38,003 nucleotides of DNA from Roseovarius sp. GTDB taxonomy: Bacteria; Pseudomonadota; Alphaproteobacteria; Rhodobacterales; Rhodobacteraceae. Made by a program: the position numbers and the translations under genes. Shown in pieces: positions 18,199 through 26,890 of this stretch. The notes beneath the pieces were generated by a model. It did not search any database. It was given only the letters and a program-made list of their open reading frames with translations, and was not told the DNA's origin. Numbering within the stretch: the stretch's first letter is position 1; each line of letters opens with the position of its first letter. The stretch lies in contig JAPOTF010000031.1 in NCBI GenBank assembly GCA_026709325.1, positions 1-38,003 on the forward strand. Direction: 5' to 3'.

Positions 18199-19196
18199 CA
18201 GGCCGCCTCCCATACCATGTTGCGCAACGCGTCACTGTCCATAACGCAGCGGCAAGCATGGCCGGCACCGCGATCAGTCAGCGCGGGCTCTTTCCCGCAG
18301 GCGGCCTGCCGCACGGGACATCGAGAGGCAAAGCCGCAGCCCCGGACGCCGCCAACGAGCGAGGGCACGACACCGGGAACAGCCCCCAGCCGTGATCCGC
18401 GCTTTGTCTTTCCCGGCACCGGGATGCAGGAGAGCAGGCCCTTGGTGTATGGATGCGTGGGCGCATCGAAAATCTGATGCGCCGTACCGGTTTCAACGAA
18501 AGTGCCAGCATACATCACCGCGATCTTGTCGGCGATGCGGGCCACAACGCCCAGATCATGGGTGATGAAAATCATCGCCATGCCGAACTCGGCCTGCAAT
18601 TCCTTCATCATCCCCAAAATCTTGGCCTGGATTGTCACGTCCAGCGCCGTGGTCGGCTCATCAGCGATGATCAGTTCCGGGTCGCACATCAGGCTCATGG
18701 CAATCATCACCCGTTGGCGCAACCCGCCCGAAAGCTGATGCGGGAATTGGGCGAGGCGGCTGGCGGCGGCGGTGATGCCAACCTTTTCCAGCAGCAATAT
18801 GGCACGATCCCTTGCCTCGGCCCGGCTGACGCCTTGATGGCGGATCATTCCTTCGGTTAACTGATTGCCAATCGCATAGGAGGGGTTGAGCGAGGTCATC
18901 GGTTCCTGAAAGATCATGGACATGGATTGACCTCGCAGGCGCGCCATCTGCCGTTCCTTCAGGCCCAGCAAATCCCGCCCGGCAAAACGCAGTCGGTCGC
19001 CAGACCGTCTGGCCGCCCTGGGCAAGAGTCCCATCAGGGCCAATGAGGTAAGCGACTTGCCGCAGCCGCTTTCGCCCACGATGCAGAGCGTTTCACCCTT
19101 TTTCAGATCAAAGGAGATATCACGCACGGGCTTGAGCAAACCGGCACCAATCGGGATCTCGACACGCAGGTTTTCGACGCTGAGCAGCGGTTCCAC
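18198..19196 (-). CDS. Oligopeptide/dipeptide ABC ATPase (OppD/DppD type)
   Basis: A 332-residue ATPase from a GTG at 19196, preceded by GGGAGA at good spacing; two more upstream starts (19250, 19235) overlap the permease gene and are less likely. Walker [11 protein letters not shown]-loop [12 protein letters not shown], signature [13 protein letters not shown], Walker [16 protein letters not shown]-loop FITHDLGVV. The C-terminal extension has the cysteines [14 protein letters not shown]. Cytoplasmic face of the peptide importer. Confidence 0.92.
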   Translation of the reverse strand: MEPLLSVENLRVEIPIGAGLLKPVRDISFDLKKGETLCIVGESGCGKSLTSLALMGLLPRAARRSGDRLRFAGRDLLGLKERQMARLRGQSMSMIFQEPMTSLNPSYAIGNQLTEGMIRHQGVSRAEARDRAILLLEKVGITAAASRLAQFPHQLSGGLRQRVMIAMSLMCDPELIIADEPTTALDVTIQAKILGMMKELQAEFGMAMIFITHDLGVVARIADKIAVMYAGTFVETGTAHQIFDAPTHPYTKGLLSCIPVPGKTKRGSRLGAVPGVVPSLVGGVRGCGFASRCPVRQAACGKEPALTDRGAGHACRCVMDSDALRNMVWEAA

Positions 19197-19206
19197 GGGT
19201 CTCTCC

Positions 19207-20094
19207 CTAGTTCCGGTTTTCAGGCGCGGTGACATCGCGCACCCCGTCACCGAGCATATTGATTGAAAATATCAGCGCAAACAGGGCAATGCCCGGGATG
19301 GTGATCAGGAAGGGTTCAAAGAAAAGCATGTCCTTGCCTTCGGCAATCATCAGCCCCCAGGATGGCAGCGGCGGCTGCACGCCCAGTCCCAGAAAGGACA
19401 GCGCCGCCTCAAGGATGATCGCATGGGCCATTTCCAGGGTGATGATCACAATTAGATTGTTGAGCACATTGGGCATGATCTCGGTCATCACGATCCGCGT
19501 GGTTGAGCAGCCCAGAGCTTGCGCCGAGATCAGGTAGTCCTGGCTGCGGATCTGCTGGGTCGAGGTTCGCATGACAACGGCAAACTGGTCCCAAAGCAGA
19601 AAACCCAATACAAGCACCACGACGGTCAGAGAACCTCCGAAGAGCGCCACGACGGCAAGAGCAACCAGAACCACGGGCATGGAAAGCCGCACTGTTATGA
19701 TGAACATCACAATGGTGTCGACTCGCCCGCCAAAGTATCCCGCCGCCACACCCAGCGTTGTGCCGATCAGCCCTGAGATTATGGCCGTTACAAGACCAAT
19801 TGTCAGCGAGATGCGCGCGCCATAGAGAAGCCGCGAGAGGTAATCCCGACCCAGGTGGTCGGTGCCAAGGGGATATTCCCAGGTGCCGCCCATGAACACG
19901 GGCCGCAGGAAGCGTTGGCTCAGGTCTTGCACGTAGGGATCATGGGGCGCGATGAGCGGCGCGATGAGCGCCAGCAGCACGATCAGTCCCAGCAAGCTCC
20001 CGCCAATCAGAAAACCCCAGTGGCGCAGCGCACGGCGGCGCATTTGCTGCGCGGGAGAGGGCGCGATGATCATGTCGTTGTCAATGCCAGTCAT
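19207..20094 (-). CDS. Peptide ABC permease (DppC/OppC type)
   Basis: A 295-residue inner-membrane subunit. The soluble N-terminal part is followed by a first helix near WGFLIGGSLLGLIVLLALI, the HDPYVQDLSQRFLRP loop and GTDHLGRDYLSRLLYGAR, the hallmark of DppC/OppC. The ABC permease coupling (EAA) region is near AQALGCSTTRIVMTEIMPNV. The start at 20094 is one base after the DppB-like stop. Confidence 0.92.
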   Translation of the reverse strand: MTGIDNDMIIAPSPAQQMRRRALRHWGFLIGGSLLGLIVLLALIAPLIAPHDPYVQDLSQRFLRPVFMGGTWEYPLGTDHLGRDYLSRLLYGARISLTIGLVTAIISGLIGTTLGVAAGYFGGRVDTIVMFIITVRLSMPVVLVALAVVALFGGSLTVVVLVLGFLLWDQFAVVMRTSTQQIRSQDYLISAQALGCSTTRIVMTEIMPNVLNNLIVIITLEMAHAIILEAALSFLGLGVQPPLPSWGLMIAEGKDMLFFEPFLITIPGIALFALIFSINMLGDGVRDVTAPENRN

Positions 20095-20095
20095 G

Positions 20096-21013
20096 TCAAG
20101 CCACCCGAATGCGCGGATCCAGCCAGGCATTAAGCAGGTCGGCCAAAAGCGTCAGCAAAACGTAGATTATGGAAAAGATCAGGATCAGGGCCTGAACCAC
20201 GGGGAAATCGTTGCGGTTGATTGATTCAAAGGCCAATAGGCCCGCGCCATTGAGTGCAAAGATGCTTTCGACCACAATCGAGCCGCCCAGCATGAAGCCC
20301 AATTGCACCGCTGCGAGGCCCACCACGGGGATCGCCGCGTTGCGCAATGCATGTTTGAACAACACCTTGACGGGATGCAGGCCTTTGGCCCGCGCGGTGC
20401 GGATATAGTCGGCGCGCAGCACCTCCAGCATGCCCGCGCGCGTCAGGCGCATGATGCCGGGCGTCGCGAAGTATCCAAGCACGATGGTGGGCAGGATGAA
20501 GTGGCGCCAGGTATCGGTGCCAGAGACCGGGACAAATCCCAGGTTCACGGCAAAGATCACGATCAGGATCAGGCTGAACCAAAAGGTGGGCATTGCCTGC
20601 CCGACAACGGATACAAACAGAGCAAAACGGTCAATCAGGCTATTGGGTCGGATTGCCGCGGCGACGCCGAGCGGCACCGCAAGCAAAAGCGCAAAACAAA
20701 TGCCGGCCAAACCAAGCTGCATCGTGGTTGGCAGCCTGCTGGCAATCAACTCCATAACCGGCGTCTTGAAATAGTAGCTCTCGCCAAAATCCCCCACCAC
20801 GGCACCCGAGAGCCACGCCATGTATTGGATCGCAATTGGCCTGTCGAATCCATACTGAGCGCGAATTGCCTGAATGTCTTCTTCGGTCGCCGCCTCGCCG
20901 GCCAGTGCCACCGCCGGATCCCCGGCGAGAAAGAGGAGAGAAAAACTGATCAAAGAGACGGTGAACGCGACCAAAGCAGCCAGGCCCAACCGTTTGAGTA
21001 GAAAGCGAGGCAT
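20096..21013 (-). CDS. Peptide ABC permease (DppB/OppB type)
   Basis: A 305-residue inner-membrane subunit. It begins MPRFLLKRLGLAALVAFTVS; then come the FLAGDPAVALAG motif, the QYGFDRPIAIQYMAWL loop typical of OppB/DppB, and the coupling region RTARAKGLHPVKVLFKHALR. Five to six membrane helices are visible. ATG 21013 is preferred over a TTG at 21028; neither has a strong ribosome-binding site. It lies 75 bases after the binding-protein gene, with a strong hairpin in between. Confidence 0.92.
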   Translation of the reverse strand: MPRFLLKRLGLAALVAFTVSLISFSLLFLAGDPAVALAGEAATEEDIQAIRAQYGFDRPIAIQYMAWLSGAVVGDFGESYYFKTPVMELIASRLPTTMQLGLAGICFALLLAVPLGVAAAIRPNSLIDRFALFVSVVGQAMPTFWFSLILIVIFAVNLGFVPVSGTDTWRHFILPTIVLGYFATPGIMRLTRAGMLEVLRADYIRTARAKGLHPVKVLFKHALRNAAIPVVGLAAVQLGFMLGGSIVVESIFALNGAGLLAFESINRNDFPVVQALILIFSIIYVLLTLLADLLNAWLDPRIRVA

Positions 21014-21041
21014 CGGTTTGACTTTCAATAAGGAAGAAGGT

Positions 21042-21070
21042 GGCAGGCCCGCGCGCCAGGCTGGCCTGCC
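21042..21070 (-). repeat. Hairpin between binding-protein and permease genes
   Basis: GGCAGGCC (21042-21049) and GGCCTGCC (21063-21070) form a perfect GC-rich 8-bp stem just after the binding-protein stop. No long T run follows, so it may act as partial terminator or 3' stabiliser, which would raise binding-protein levels over the permease, a common arrangement in ABC importer operons. Confidence 0.5.
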
Positions 21071-21088
21071 TCGGGATGACCGGTGGAC

Positions 21089-22600
21089 CTATTTCCAGGA
21101 CGCCCCGTAGAAGGTTGGGATTTCATCCGGCGTAGGAGTGAAATTCAGGTTGGTATCGTGCACATAGTTCGTGTTGTATGAGAACAGCGGCAACCAGTAG
21201 GATTCATCCGCGATCTTGTTCAGCGCACGGGAATATGCGGCTTTGCGGACCTCGGGATCTGTCACGGTGTCGCCTTCATCCAGTGCGGCAATAACCTCGG
21301 GGTCGCGCGCATAATCATCCTTCCCTCCTTTGAAGAAGACCGAGGTGATCGCCGAGATGTCGTTGATCGAATAGGATCCCCAGGTCATGAAAGCCAAGGG
21401 CACTTCTCCAGCCTGAATCTGATCGCGCGTGGCAGCGTATTTCTTGTAGTCCAGCTTTGGCGTGATCCCCACAGCGGCCAGATCCGACATCATCGCCTCG
21501 GCGTAATCACGGTTGCGGTAGGCGACAAAGGGGATTTCGAACCCGTTCGGGTAGCCAGCCTCGGCAAGGAGGGCCATGGCTTTCTCGGGGTCATACTCAT
21601 AGCGCGTCACGTCCGTGTCACAGCCGAACTGGCTGGGGAAACATGCCGAATGCACCACCTGAGATCCGCCTTTAAGCAGGTTGTCCACGATGGCTTGACG
21701 ATTAATCGCGTGGGACACGGCATGACGGACGCGCACATCGTCGAAAGGCGTATCCCCATACCGATCTCCCGCGTCAAAGAAGATATACCCGATCCGCATG
21801 GTGGATTCGTTGGCCACAGTATACCGGCCCGTGGAGGCCAGACGTTCCGCCTGGTCCGATGGCACCTGCCATATCCAGTCCATGCCGCCAGACAGCATTT
21901 CGGCCATTTGCGTGTTTGCGTCCGGAATTGTGCGCCAGCTGATCTTGTCGATGGAAGCCGTTCCCTTTGGACCGTTAGCGTGATAGTCGGCAAAACGCTC
22001 CAGTGTCAGGCTTTCCCCGGGGACGTTTTCCGTCAGCTTGTAGGGACCAGTGCCGATTGGCGCGGTGGCCATGCCTTCAGGTCCCACTTCGGCGAAATAT
22101 GTGTCGGGCAGGATCACGACCGGGCCGGACAGGAATTCCAGCGCCGCCGGGAACGGGCCATCGGTAATGATGCGCACGGTGTTGTCGTCAATCTTGACCG
22201 CCTCCCTGATCCAGGAGACATTGCGCTGCGGGTTTACGCCGTTCGCCGGGTCGGCCACGAAGTTCATCGTGTAGACCACATCATCGGCATTGAATGGCTC
22301 GCCGTTGTGGAAGGTCACGCCTTCGCGCAAAGTGAATTCCAGCGTGGTGTCGTCCACCCACGACCAGCCGGTCGCAAGATTGCCAACATAGTCACCGGTT
22401 TCCTGATCGCGATGCACCAGACCGTCCCAAACGTGGCGTGAAAGGATCACGCCTTCACGGGTGGTGTTCAGATAGGGGTTCAACGTGTCCATCTCGCGCG
22501 CAAAGGCAACGGTCAGGCTGTTGTCGTCACTGCCTGCCGCCGCCACGGGCAGCGGAAGCGCGGCGGCGACAACCAATGCGGCTAGAAATGAGGTTCGCAT
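21089..22600 (-). CDS. Peptide ABC transporter substrate-binding protein (SBP_bac_5)
   Basis: A 503-residue periplasmic binding protein of the OppA/DppA family. Signal peptide ~1-22 with cleavage near VAA-AGS; no lipobox cysteine. The family core is visible: LTVAFAREMDTLNPY, LREGVTFHNGEPFNADDVVY, GTGPYKL and VRHAVSHAINRQAIVDNLL. AAGGAG lies 8 bases before the ATG. First gene of a seven-gene minus-strand operon ending in ggt and the M20 peptidase. Ligand unknown; the downstream enzymes suggest gamma-glutamyl or other short peptides. Confidence 0.92.
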   Translation of the reverse strand: MRTSFLAALVVAAALPLPVAAAGSDDNSLTVAFAREMDTLNPYLNTTREGVILSRHVWDGLVHRDQETGDYVGNLATGWSWVDDTTLEFTLREGVTFHNGEPFNADDVVYTMNFVADPANGVNPQRNVSWIREAVKIDDNTVRIITDGPFPAALEFLSGPVVILPDTYFAEVGPEGMATAPIGTGPYKLTENVPGESLTLERFADYHANGPKGTASIDKISWRTIPDANTQMAEMLSGGMDWIWQVPSDQAERLASTGRYTVANESTMRIGYIFFDAGDRYGDTPFDDVRVRHAVSHAINRQAIVDNLLKGGSQVVHSACFPSQFGCDTDVTRYEYDPEKAMALLAEAGYPNGFEIPFVAYRNRDYAEAMMSDLAAVGITPKLDYKKYAATRDQIQAGEVPLAFMTWGSYSINDISAITSVFFKGGKDDYARDPEVIAALDEGDTVTDPEVRKAAYSRALNKIADESYWLPLFSYNTNYVHDTNLNFTPTPDEIPTFYGASWK

Positions 22601-22643
22601 GGTCTCTCCTTTATTGCATGTCGATTTTTGTTTTCATTCATGA

Positions 22644-22671
22644 AACTTAACCGCCACATAACGAAAGTCAA
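22644..22671 (-). promoter_or_regulatory. Candidate promoter of the peptide-importer operon
   Basis: On the minus strand TTGACT (22671-22666), a 16-base spacer and TAAGTT (22649-22644) lie 44 bases before the binding-protein ATG. Good -35 match, moderate -10. Confidence 0.45.
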
Positions 22672-22700
22672 TAGCGCCTTGCAGCGGCCCGGTCATTCCG

Positions 22701-22880
22701 GAAAACCGGTTTTCGTGCTCTGCATTCAGGTTCGGGGTTCTTGCCAGTGGGACGGTAAACGGCTGTGTTGACAGCCGGGGAAACATGCCGGAATCGAACG
22801 AGTGAGATTGCCGCCGCACTCGCGCGCAAGGCTCCAGACCGGTTCGGAACGCACGGCACGGATGCCGGACGTTTGTCCGG
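22701..22880. promoter_or_regulatory. Palindrome and hairpin in the divergent control region
   Basis: The 528 bases between the two divergent operons (22601-23128) contain no gene. They hold a perfect 14-bp palindrome, GAAAACCGGTTTTC (22701-22714), about 30 bases upstream of the importer promoter, and CCGGAC-GTTT-GTCCGG (22865-22880), a 6-bp stem with a tetraloop. The palindrome is a candidate operator for a dimeric regulator that might coordinate both operons; the regulator is not in the window next to it. Confidence 0.35.
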
Positions 22881-23128
22881 ATATTGGCTTTTACCGTTTT
22901 GGCGCTGTTTTATCGATGGCCTATGGTTATCGAGCCCGGTTTGACCGCTGTTGACCATATGGGCAATGCCGGTATTTTACATTTAGGATGAATTGCGAAA
23001 TCATGCAGACGATTTACGGGGACATATCGCATTTTGCAAAAAATCACGGTTTCATTTACTTTTGCGGGAACCTCAAACGGCAATCAAAAACAACGGAAAG
23101 ATCCTGAACATTCATATGGAGAACCGCA

Positions 23129-24145
23129 ATGAAGGCTTTTTATTCCGACCTGCAAATTGAGCACAAGCCAAATTACTTTATCGCCAACGGCATGAAACTG
23201 CCAAATCCGGAGGTTCCCGGGCGCATAGACATTCTAATGGCGGGCGCAAGAAACTCGGCCTGCGAGTTCGAATCGCCATCAGATGCCGGTCTCGCTCCCA
23301 TTGCCGCCATACATACGGCCGAATATCTTGCATTCCTGAAAAGCATACATGCCCGATGGAGCAGAATTGAAGGGTCATCCGATGAGGTTATCCCGAATGT
23401 TCATCCCGCAAACAGAACCGACAGCTATCCAAAATCCGCTATCGGGCAAGCGGGCTACCATCAAGCCGACACCGCCTGCCCCATAGCCAAACATACATAC
23501 AAGGCCGCCTATTGGTCGGCTCAGTCGGCCATAGCGGCCGCCGACGCCGTCAAAAATGGAGAGCCGCGTTCCTATGCTCTTTCCCGACCTCCCGGCCATC
23601 ATGCTTTCGCCGACCTCGCGGGCGGCTTCTGCTTCTTCAACAATTCCGCCATTGCGGCGCAACGATTGCTTGATCACGGCCTTAAGCCCGCGATTCTTGA
23701 TGTGGATGTTCATCACGGCAATGGCACTCAGGGCATATTCTATAGTCGAAGCGATGTTCTGACCGTATCCATCCATGCCGACCCCGCGCGCTTTTACCCG
23801 TTTTTCTGGGGACATTCCCATGAGCGCGGCGAAGGAGACGGGACAGGTGCAAATCTCAACATTCCCCTGCCAAGAGGGACCGGTGACGATGATTACCTGG
23901 AGGCGCTGGCCAACGCGCTTGAGCGCATTGGCGACAATGCCAGCGATGTCATTGTGATCTCGCTTGGGCTTGATGCCCACATTGACGACCCGTTCAAGGG
24001 TCTTTCAGTTACAACCGAGGGATTTGCCCGCATCGCCGAAGCGATTAAGGCAATCAATCTGCCGTTGGCGATCATACAGGAAGGCGGATACGTTTCTTCG
24101 GCTCTGGGCGGAAATCTAACCGCGTTTCTTGATGGGACTATCTGA
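23129..24145 (+). CDS. Histone-deacetylase-fold zinc amidohydrolase (acetylpolyamine amidohydrolase-like)
   Basis: A 338-residue cytosolic zinc hydrolase that removes acyl groups from amines. Motifs: the catalytic histidine pair in SRPPGHHA (157-158), GFCFFNN, the zinc site DVDVHHGNGT (Asp193, His195) and a later zinc aspartate in SLGLDAHIDDP. The final EGGY motif carries the transition-state tyrosine. Length and motifs match bacterial acetylpolyamine amidohydrolases. GGAGA lies 7 bases before the ATG. It is followed after six bases by dgcA and dgcN, so its natural substrate may be an N-acetylated amino acid rather than a polyamine; this is inference. Confidence 0.88.
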   Translation: MKAFYSDLQIEHKPNYFIANGMKLPNPEVPGRIDILMAGARNSACEFESPSDAGLAPIAAIHTAEYLAFLKSIHARWSRIEGSSDEVIPNVHPANRTDSYPKSAIGQAGYHQADTACPIAKHTYKAAYWSAQSAIAAADAVKNGEPRSYALSRPPGHHAFADLAGGFCFFNNSAIAAQRLLDHGLKPAILDVDVHHGNGTQGIFYSRSDVLTVSIHADPARFYPFFWGHSHERGEGDGTGANLNIPLPRGTGDDDYLEALANALERIGDNASDVIVISLGLDAHIDDPFKGLSVTTEGFARIAEAIKAINLPLAIIQEGGYVSSALGGNLTAFLDGTI

Positions 24146-24151
24146 AAATCC

Positions 24152-25195
24152 ATGCCTGACATCACATTCCAAACAGTCTATTTAAAGAAACGACATCCCC
24201 TGAGAATCAGCCGAGGCGTGATTGCCGGAGGTGAAAATCTTTTCGTCACCGTTTCCGACAAGGGATTTTTCGGCATTGGGGAGATGGCTCCCGGTTCCAG
24301 CGAAGGCGCCGCAACCGCTGAAGCCGGCGAAAAAATGCTGCGTGAATTTTGCAAAACCCGGCATCTTGAAGATTCCATTCACCAAAACTGGACCAATGCG
24401 ATTAATGAAGGGGTCGCCCCGTGCGCACTTGCCGCACTGGACATGGCCTTATGGGATCTAAGGGCCAGGCGATCGGGCATGCCGTTATGCGAAATGCTCG
24501 GCCTGTCGCGCAAAGCGGCTCCAAGTTCGGTAACCATTGGCATAAATCCACCGGAAGTCGTTCGAGAGCGCGTGCCCGAACTGCTTTCCCTTGGAGCAAG
24601 GGCCCTAAAGATAAAGCTTGGGTCTCCTGATGGCATTGAGGTTGATATGGACATGTACAATGCCGTGCTTGAATCATGCGACGATCAAAACGATGTTGCG
24701 CTGCGCGTTGATGCCAATGGCGGCTGGTCGCCTGATGACGCCAGGCAAATGATGAACTGGCTGGCAAAAAGGAGTTGCGAATATGTGGAGCAGCCGCTTC
24801 CAGCGGGCATGGAGGATCAGCTGCCGAATCTTTTCGCCAATCGCCCTCTTCCAGTTTTTGTGGACGAAAGCTGCCGATTTTCAACTGATATACCGGGATT
24901 CGCGGATTGCGTTGACGGCGTTAATTTAAAACTCATGAAATGCGGTGGAATAACAGAGGCTTTGAGGATCGTCGCCACTGCCAGAGCTTTCGGATTGAAA
25001 ACGATGATCGGATGCATGGGCGAGAGTTCAATATCCATTGCCGCCGGTGCATCCATCGGCGCCCTGTTTGATTACATTGATCTCGATTCCCACCTGAACC
25101 TTGATCCGGATCCCGCAGAGGGCGCGCCATTCACGTGCGGAACCACCTTGCCGGCAGATCGACCGGGACATGGAGGCATTTTAATCAATGCTTGA
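24152..25195 (+). CDS. dgcA: Enolase-superfamily racemase/epimerase, N-acetyl-D-Glu racemase DgcA-like
   Basis: A 347-residue enzyme of the muconate-lactonising/dipeptide-epimerase group. The acid-base lysine motif KIKLG (Lys153, Lys155), metal ligands Asp187 (RVDANGGW), Glu213 (VEQPL) and Asp238 (VDES), and Lys263 (LMKCGG) on the opposite face are all present, so it should be a functional 1,1-proton-transfer racemase or epimerase. Such proteins are annotated as L-Ala-D/L-Glu epimerases or, when next to DUF1611, as DgcA, which interconverts N-acetyl-D- and N-acetyl-L-glutamate. The adjacent dgcN-like gene overlaps by 8 bases and supports DgcA; dipeptide epimerase remains the alternative. Confidence 0.8.
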   Translation: MPDITFQTVYLKKRHPLRISRGVIAGGENLFVTVSDKGFFGIGEMAPGSSEGAATAEAGEKMLREFCKTRHLEDSIHQNWTNAINEGVAPCALAALDMALWDLRARRSGMPLCEMLGLSRKAAPSSVTIGINPPEVVRERVPELLSLGARALKIKLGSPDGIEVDMDMYNAVLESCDDQNDVALRVDANGGWSPDDARQMMNWLAKRSCEYVEQPLPAGMEDQLPNLFANRPLPVFVDESCRFSTDIPGFADCVDGVNLKLMKCGGITEALRIVATARAFGLKTMIGCMGESSISIAAGASIGALFDYIDLDSHLNLDPDPAEGAPFTCGTTLPADRPGHGGILINA

Positions 25196-26246
25196 TTCAA
25201 ATGTCAGAATTGCGATTTACGCCGAAGCGGCAATGGGATTGCCCAATGCCAAAATGGCCGAGGGAATTCTCAGATATGGTCAAAATCCCGTTGCGGCGGT
25301 CATTGACAGCAAGTCTGCCGGAAGATCAATTCGCGAGCTTTGCGGGATTGACAGGGATGTCCCGATTGTGGCCTCCCTTGACCACGCCCTTAAATTGCGC
25401 CCGGAGGCGCTGGTTTTGGGCACCGCCCCTTCAGGGGGGCGTCTTCCATCTGAATGGATTGCCGTACTGGAACAGGCCATAGATGCGAAACTTTCGATTG
25501 TTAATGGTCTTCATGATCGAATGGCCGAACTTTTTGGAAGCCGGCTCGGACCCGGCCAGTGGATTTGGGATATCCGGGAACCAAAAAACTCCATGCCTCC
25601 CATTGCAACCGCCAGAGCATCCGAACTGAAAAACACGCGGGTGTTGATGATTGGTACCGACATGGCAATTGGGAAAATGTCCGCGGGAATCGAGATAAGG
25701 AATTCGCTGACCGATGATGGCTGTGACGCGGTTTTTCTGCCAACCGGGCAAACCGGTATCGCAATCATGGGATATGGAATTCCACTGGATGCGTTCCGCG
25801 TTGATCATGCGGCGGGAGCCGTGGAACAGATGGTAATGGAACATGGAAACCGCGCGATCCAAATAATAGAAGGGCAAGGTTCGCTATTGCACCCTGGAAG
25901 CACTGCAAATCTGCCGCTTATGCGAGGTTCATGCTGCAACGCCATGGTTCTTGTTCACAGGGCCGGAATGAACAAGCTCGATACAACCGGAGACATATTT
26001 GTTCCTCCACTCGGGGATGTGATTTCACTCTACGAAACAACAGCATCGGCCAACGGTGCGCTAACTCCCTCTAAAGTTGTCGGCATTGCCCTTAACACCC
26101 GTGATTTATCCGACAAAGATGCCGTTGCCGCCGTCGCGGCTGCCGGCAATGAAACAGGTCTGCCAGTCAGCGATCCGGTAAGACATGACGCGCGGCCTCT
26201 AGCAAATGCCGTTCTTGAAACTCACCGGTCGCTATCGCAAGTTTAA
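25188..26246 (+). CDS. dgcN: DUF1611 P-loop protein, D-glutamate N-acetyltransferase DgcN-like
   Basis: A 352-residue protein of the DUF1611 family. Residues ~1-135 form the N-terminal domain (IAIYAEAAMGLPNAKMAEGI; VLGTAPSGGRLP). A P-loop-like GTDMAIGKM follows at 156-164, then the conserved PTGQTGIAIMGYGIPLDAF and EGQGSLLHPG segments. Family knowledge: DgcN acetylates D-glutamate before racemisation by DgcA in a D-glutamate catabolic pathway. The start overlaps dgcA by 8 bases, so the pair is probably translationally coupled. Last gene of the three-gene operon. Confidence 0.82.
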   Translation: MLDSNVRIAIYAEAAMGLPNAKMAEGILRYGQNPVAAVIDSKSAGRSIRELCGIDRDVPIVASLDHALKLRPEALVLGTAPSGGRLPSEWIAVLEQAIDAKLSIVNGLHDRMAELFGSRLGPGQWIWDIREPKNSMPPIATARASELKNTRVLMIGTDMAIGKMSAGIEIRNSLTDDGCDAVFLPTGQTGIAIMGYGIPLDAFRVDHAAGAVEQMVMEHGNRAIQIIEGQGSLLHPGSTANLPLMRGSCCNAMVLVHRAGMNKLDTTGDIFVPPLGDVISLYETTASANGALTPSKVVGIALNTRDLSDKDAVAAVAAAGNETGLPVSDPVRHDARPLANAVLETHRSLSQV

Positions 26247-26260
26247 GCCTTATCTTAAAC
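26241..26260 (+). repeat. Hairpin at the end of dgcN
   Basis: GTTTAAG-CCTTAT-CTTAAAC is a perfect 7-bp stem spanning the dgcN stop codon. It marks a likely transcript end but has no T run. Confidence 0.4.
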
Positions 26261-26334
26261 CGGAATTGTATCTTCATAAAATGAGCTTTTTCATCGAAAC
26301 AATATATTCCCGCATCGCAAAACATTATGCGTAA

Positions 26335-26885
26335 TCATTTATAAAGCCCAATTTCCTTAAGCAATTCAGCAATATCTTTATTTTGACGAGATTTTGATGC
26401 TCTTAATACATGTTCAAATTGCAACCTTTTTCCCAAGTCCATTGCAGAAGTGTTTTTCTTGCATTCAGGCCATATTCTCTTAAGTTTCGTCTCTGCATCA
26501 TCACTTGTTGAAGGATTGACATTTTCACAGCCTTCAAAATGACGAAGCAAAAAGGATTCGAAGCATGTTTTTTGTTTAACAAGTTTAATACCTAGATCGC
26601 TTGCTCGTGTCTTTGCTTTCTCCAATGCCTGCGTATTTTTACATAAATCTGTATCAAATATAAGGAATTTTTTCCCAATCGAGGATAATTTAACACTTTT
26701 ATGCTGCAGAATCGCTTCCGTATTTTTAGCATTTTTAATTGGCTCACTCAATTTAAAAGCTCACCATGAATATGGATTGAATTTCCCAGATCCGTTGCCA
26801 GCTTAGCTAAAAAAGTCATATAACTTCTCTCACTATTACCTTCACAAAAACTAAAACTGTTTTCCTTTTTTTCAGTACTATTCAT
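26335..26885 (-). pseudogene. RloB-like protein, split by a frameshift
   Basis: Two minus-strand frames together give one protein of ~183 residues. The first (26885-26748, 45 codons) carries the TOPRIM-like opening NSFSFCEGNSERSYMTFL; it stops at TGA 26750-26748. The second (26751-26335, 138 residues) carries FLIFDTD and the RloB-type signature QKTCFESFLLRHFEG. The break lies in an AT-rich TTTTAAATTGAG stretch. RloB proteins are partners of RloA AAA ATPases in defence-type loci. A truncated AAA ATPase gene sits 5 bases upstream, so the pair is recognisable though broken. The AT-rich composition is unlike the neighbours and suggests horizontal transfer. A sequencing error at the break cannot be excluded. 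Confidence 0.65.
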
Positions 26886-26890
26886 ATAAA

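Noticed and set aside
14268-22600. Integrative element or genomic island with integrase and att sites
   Set aside because: No integrase, tRNA or flanking direct repeats were found at the borders.
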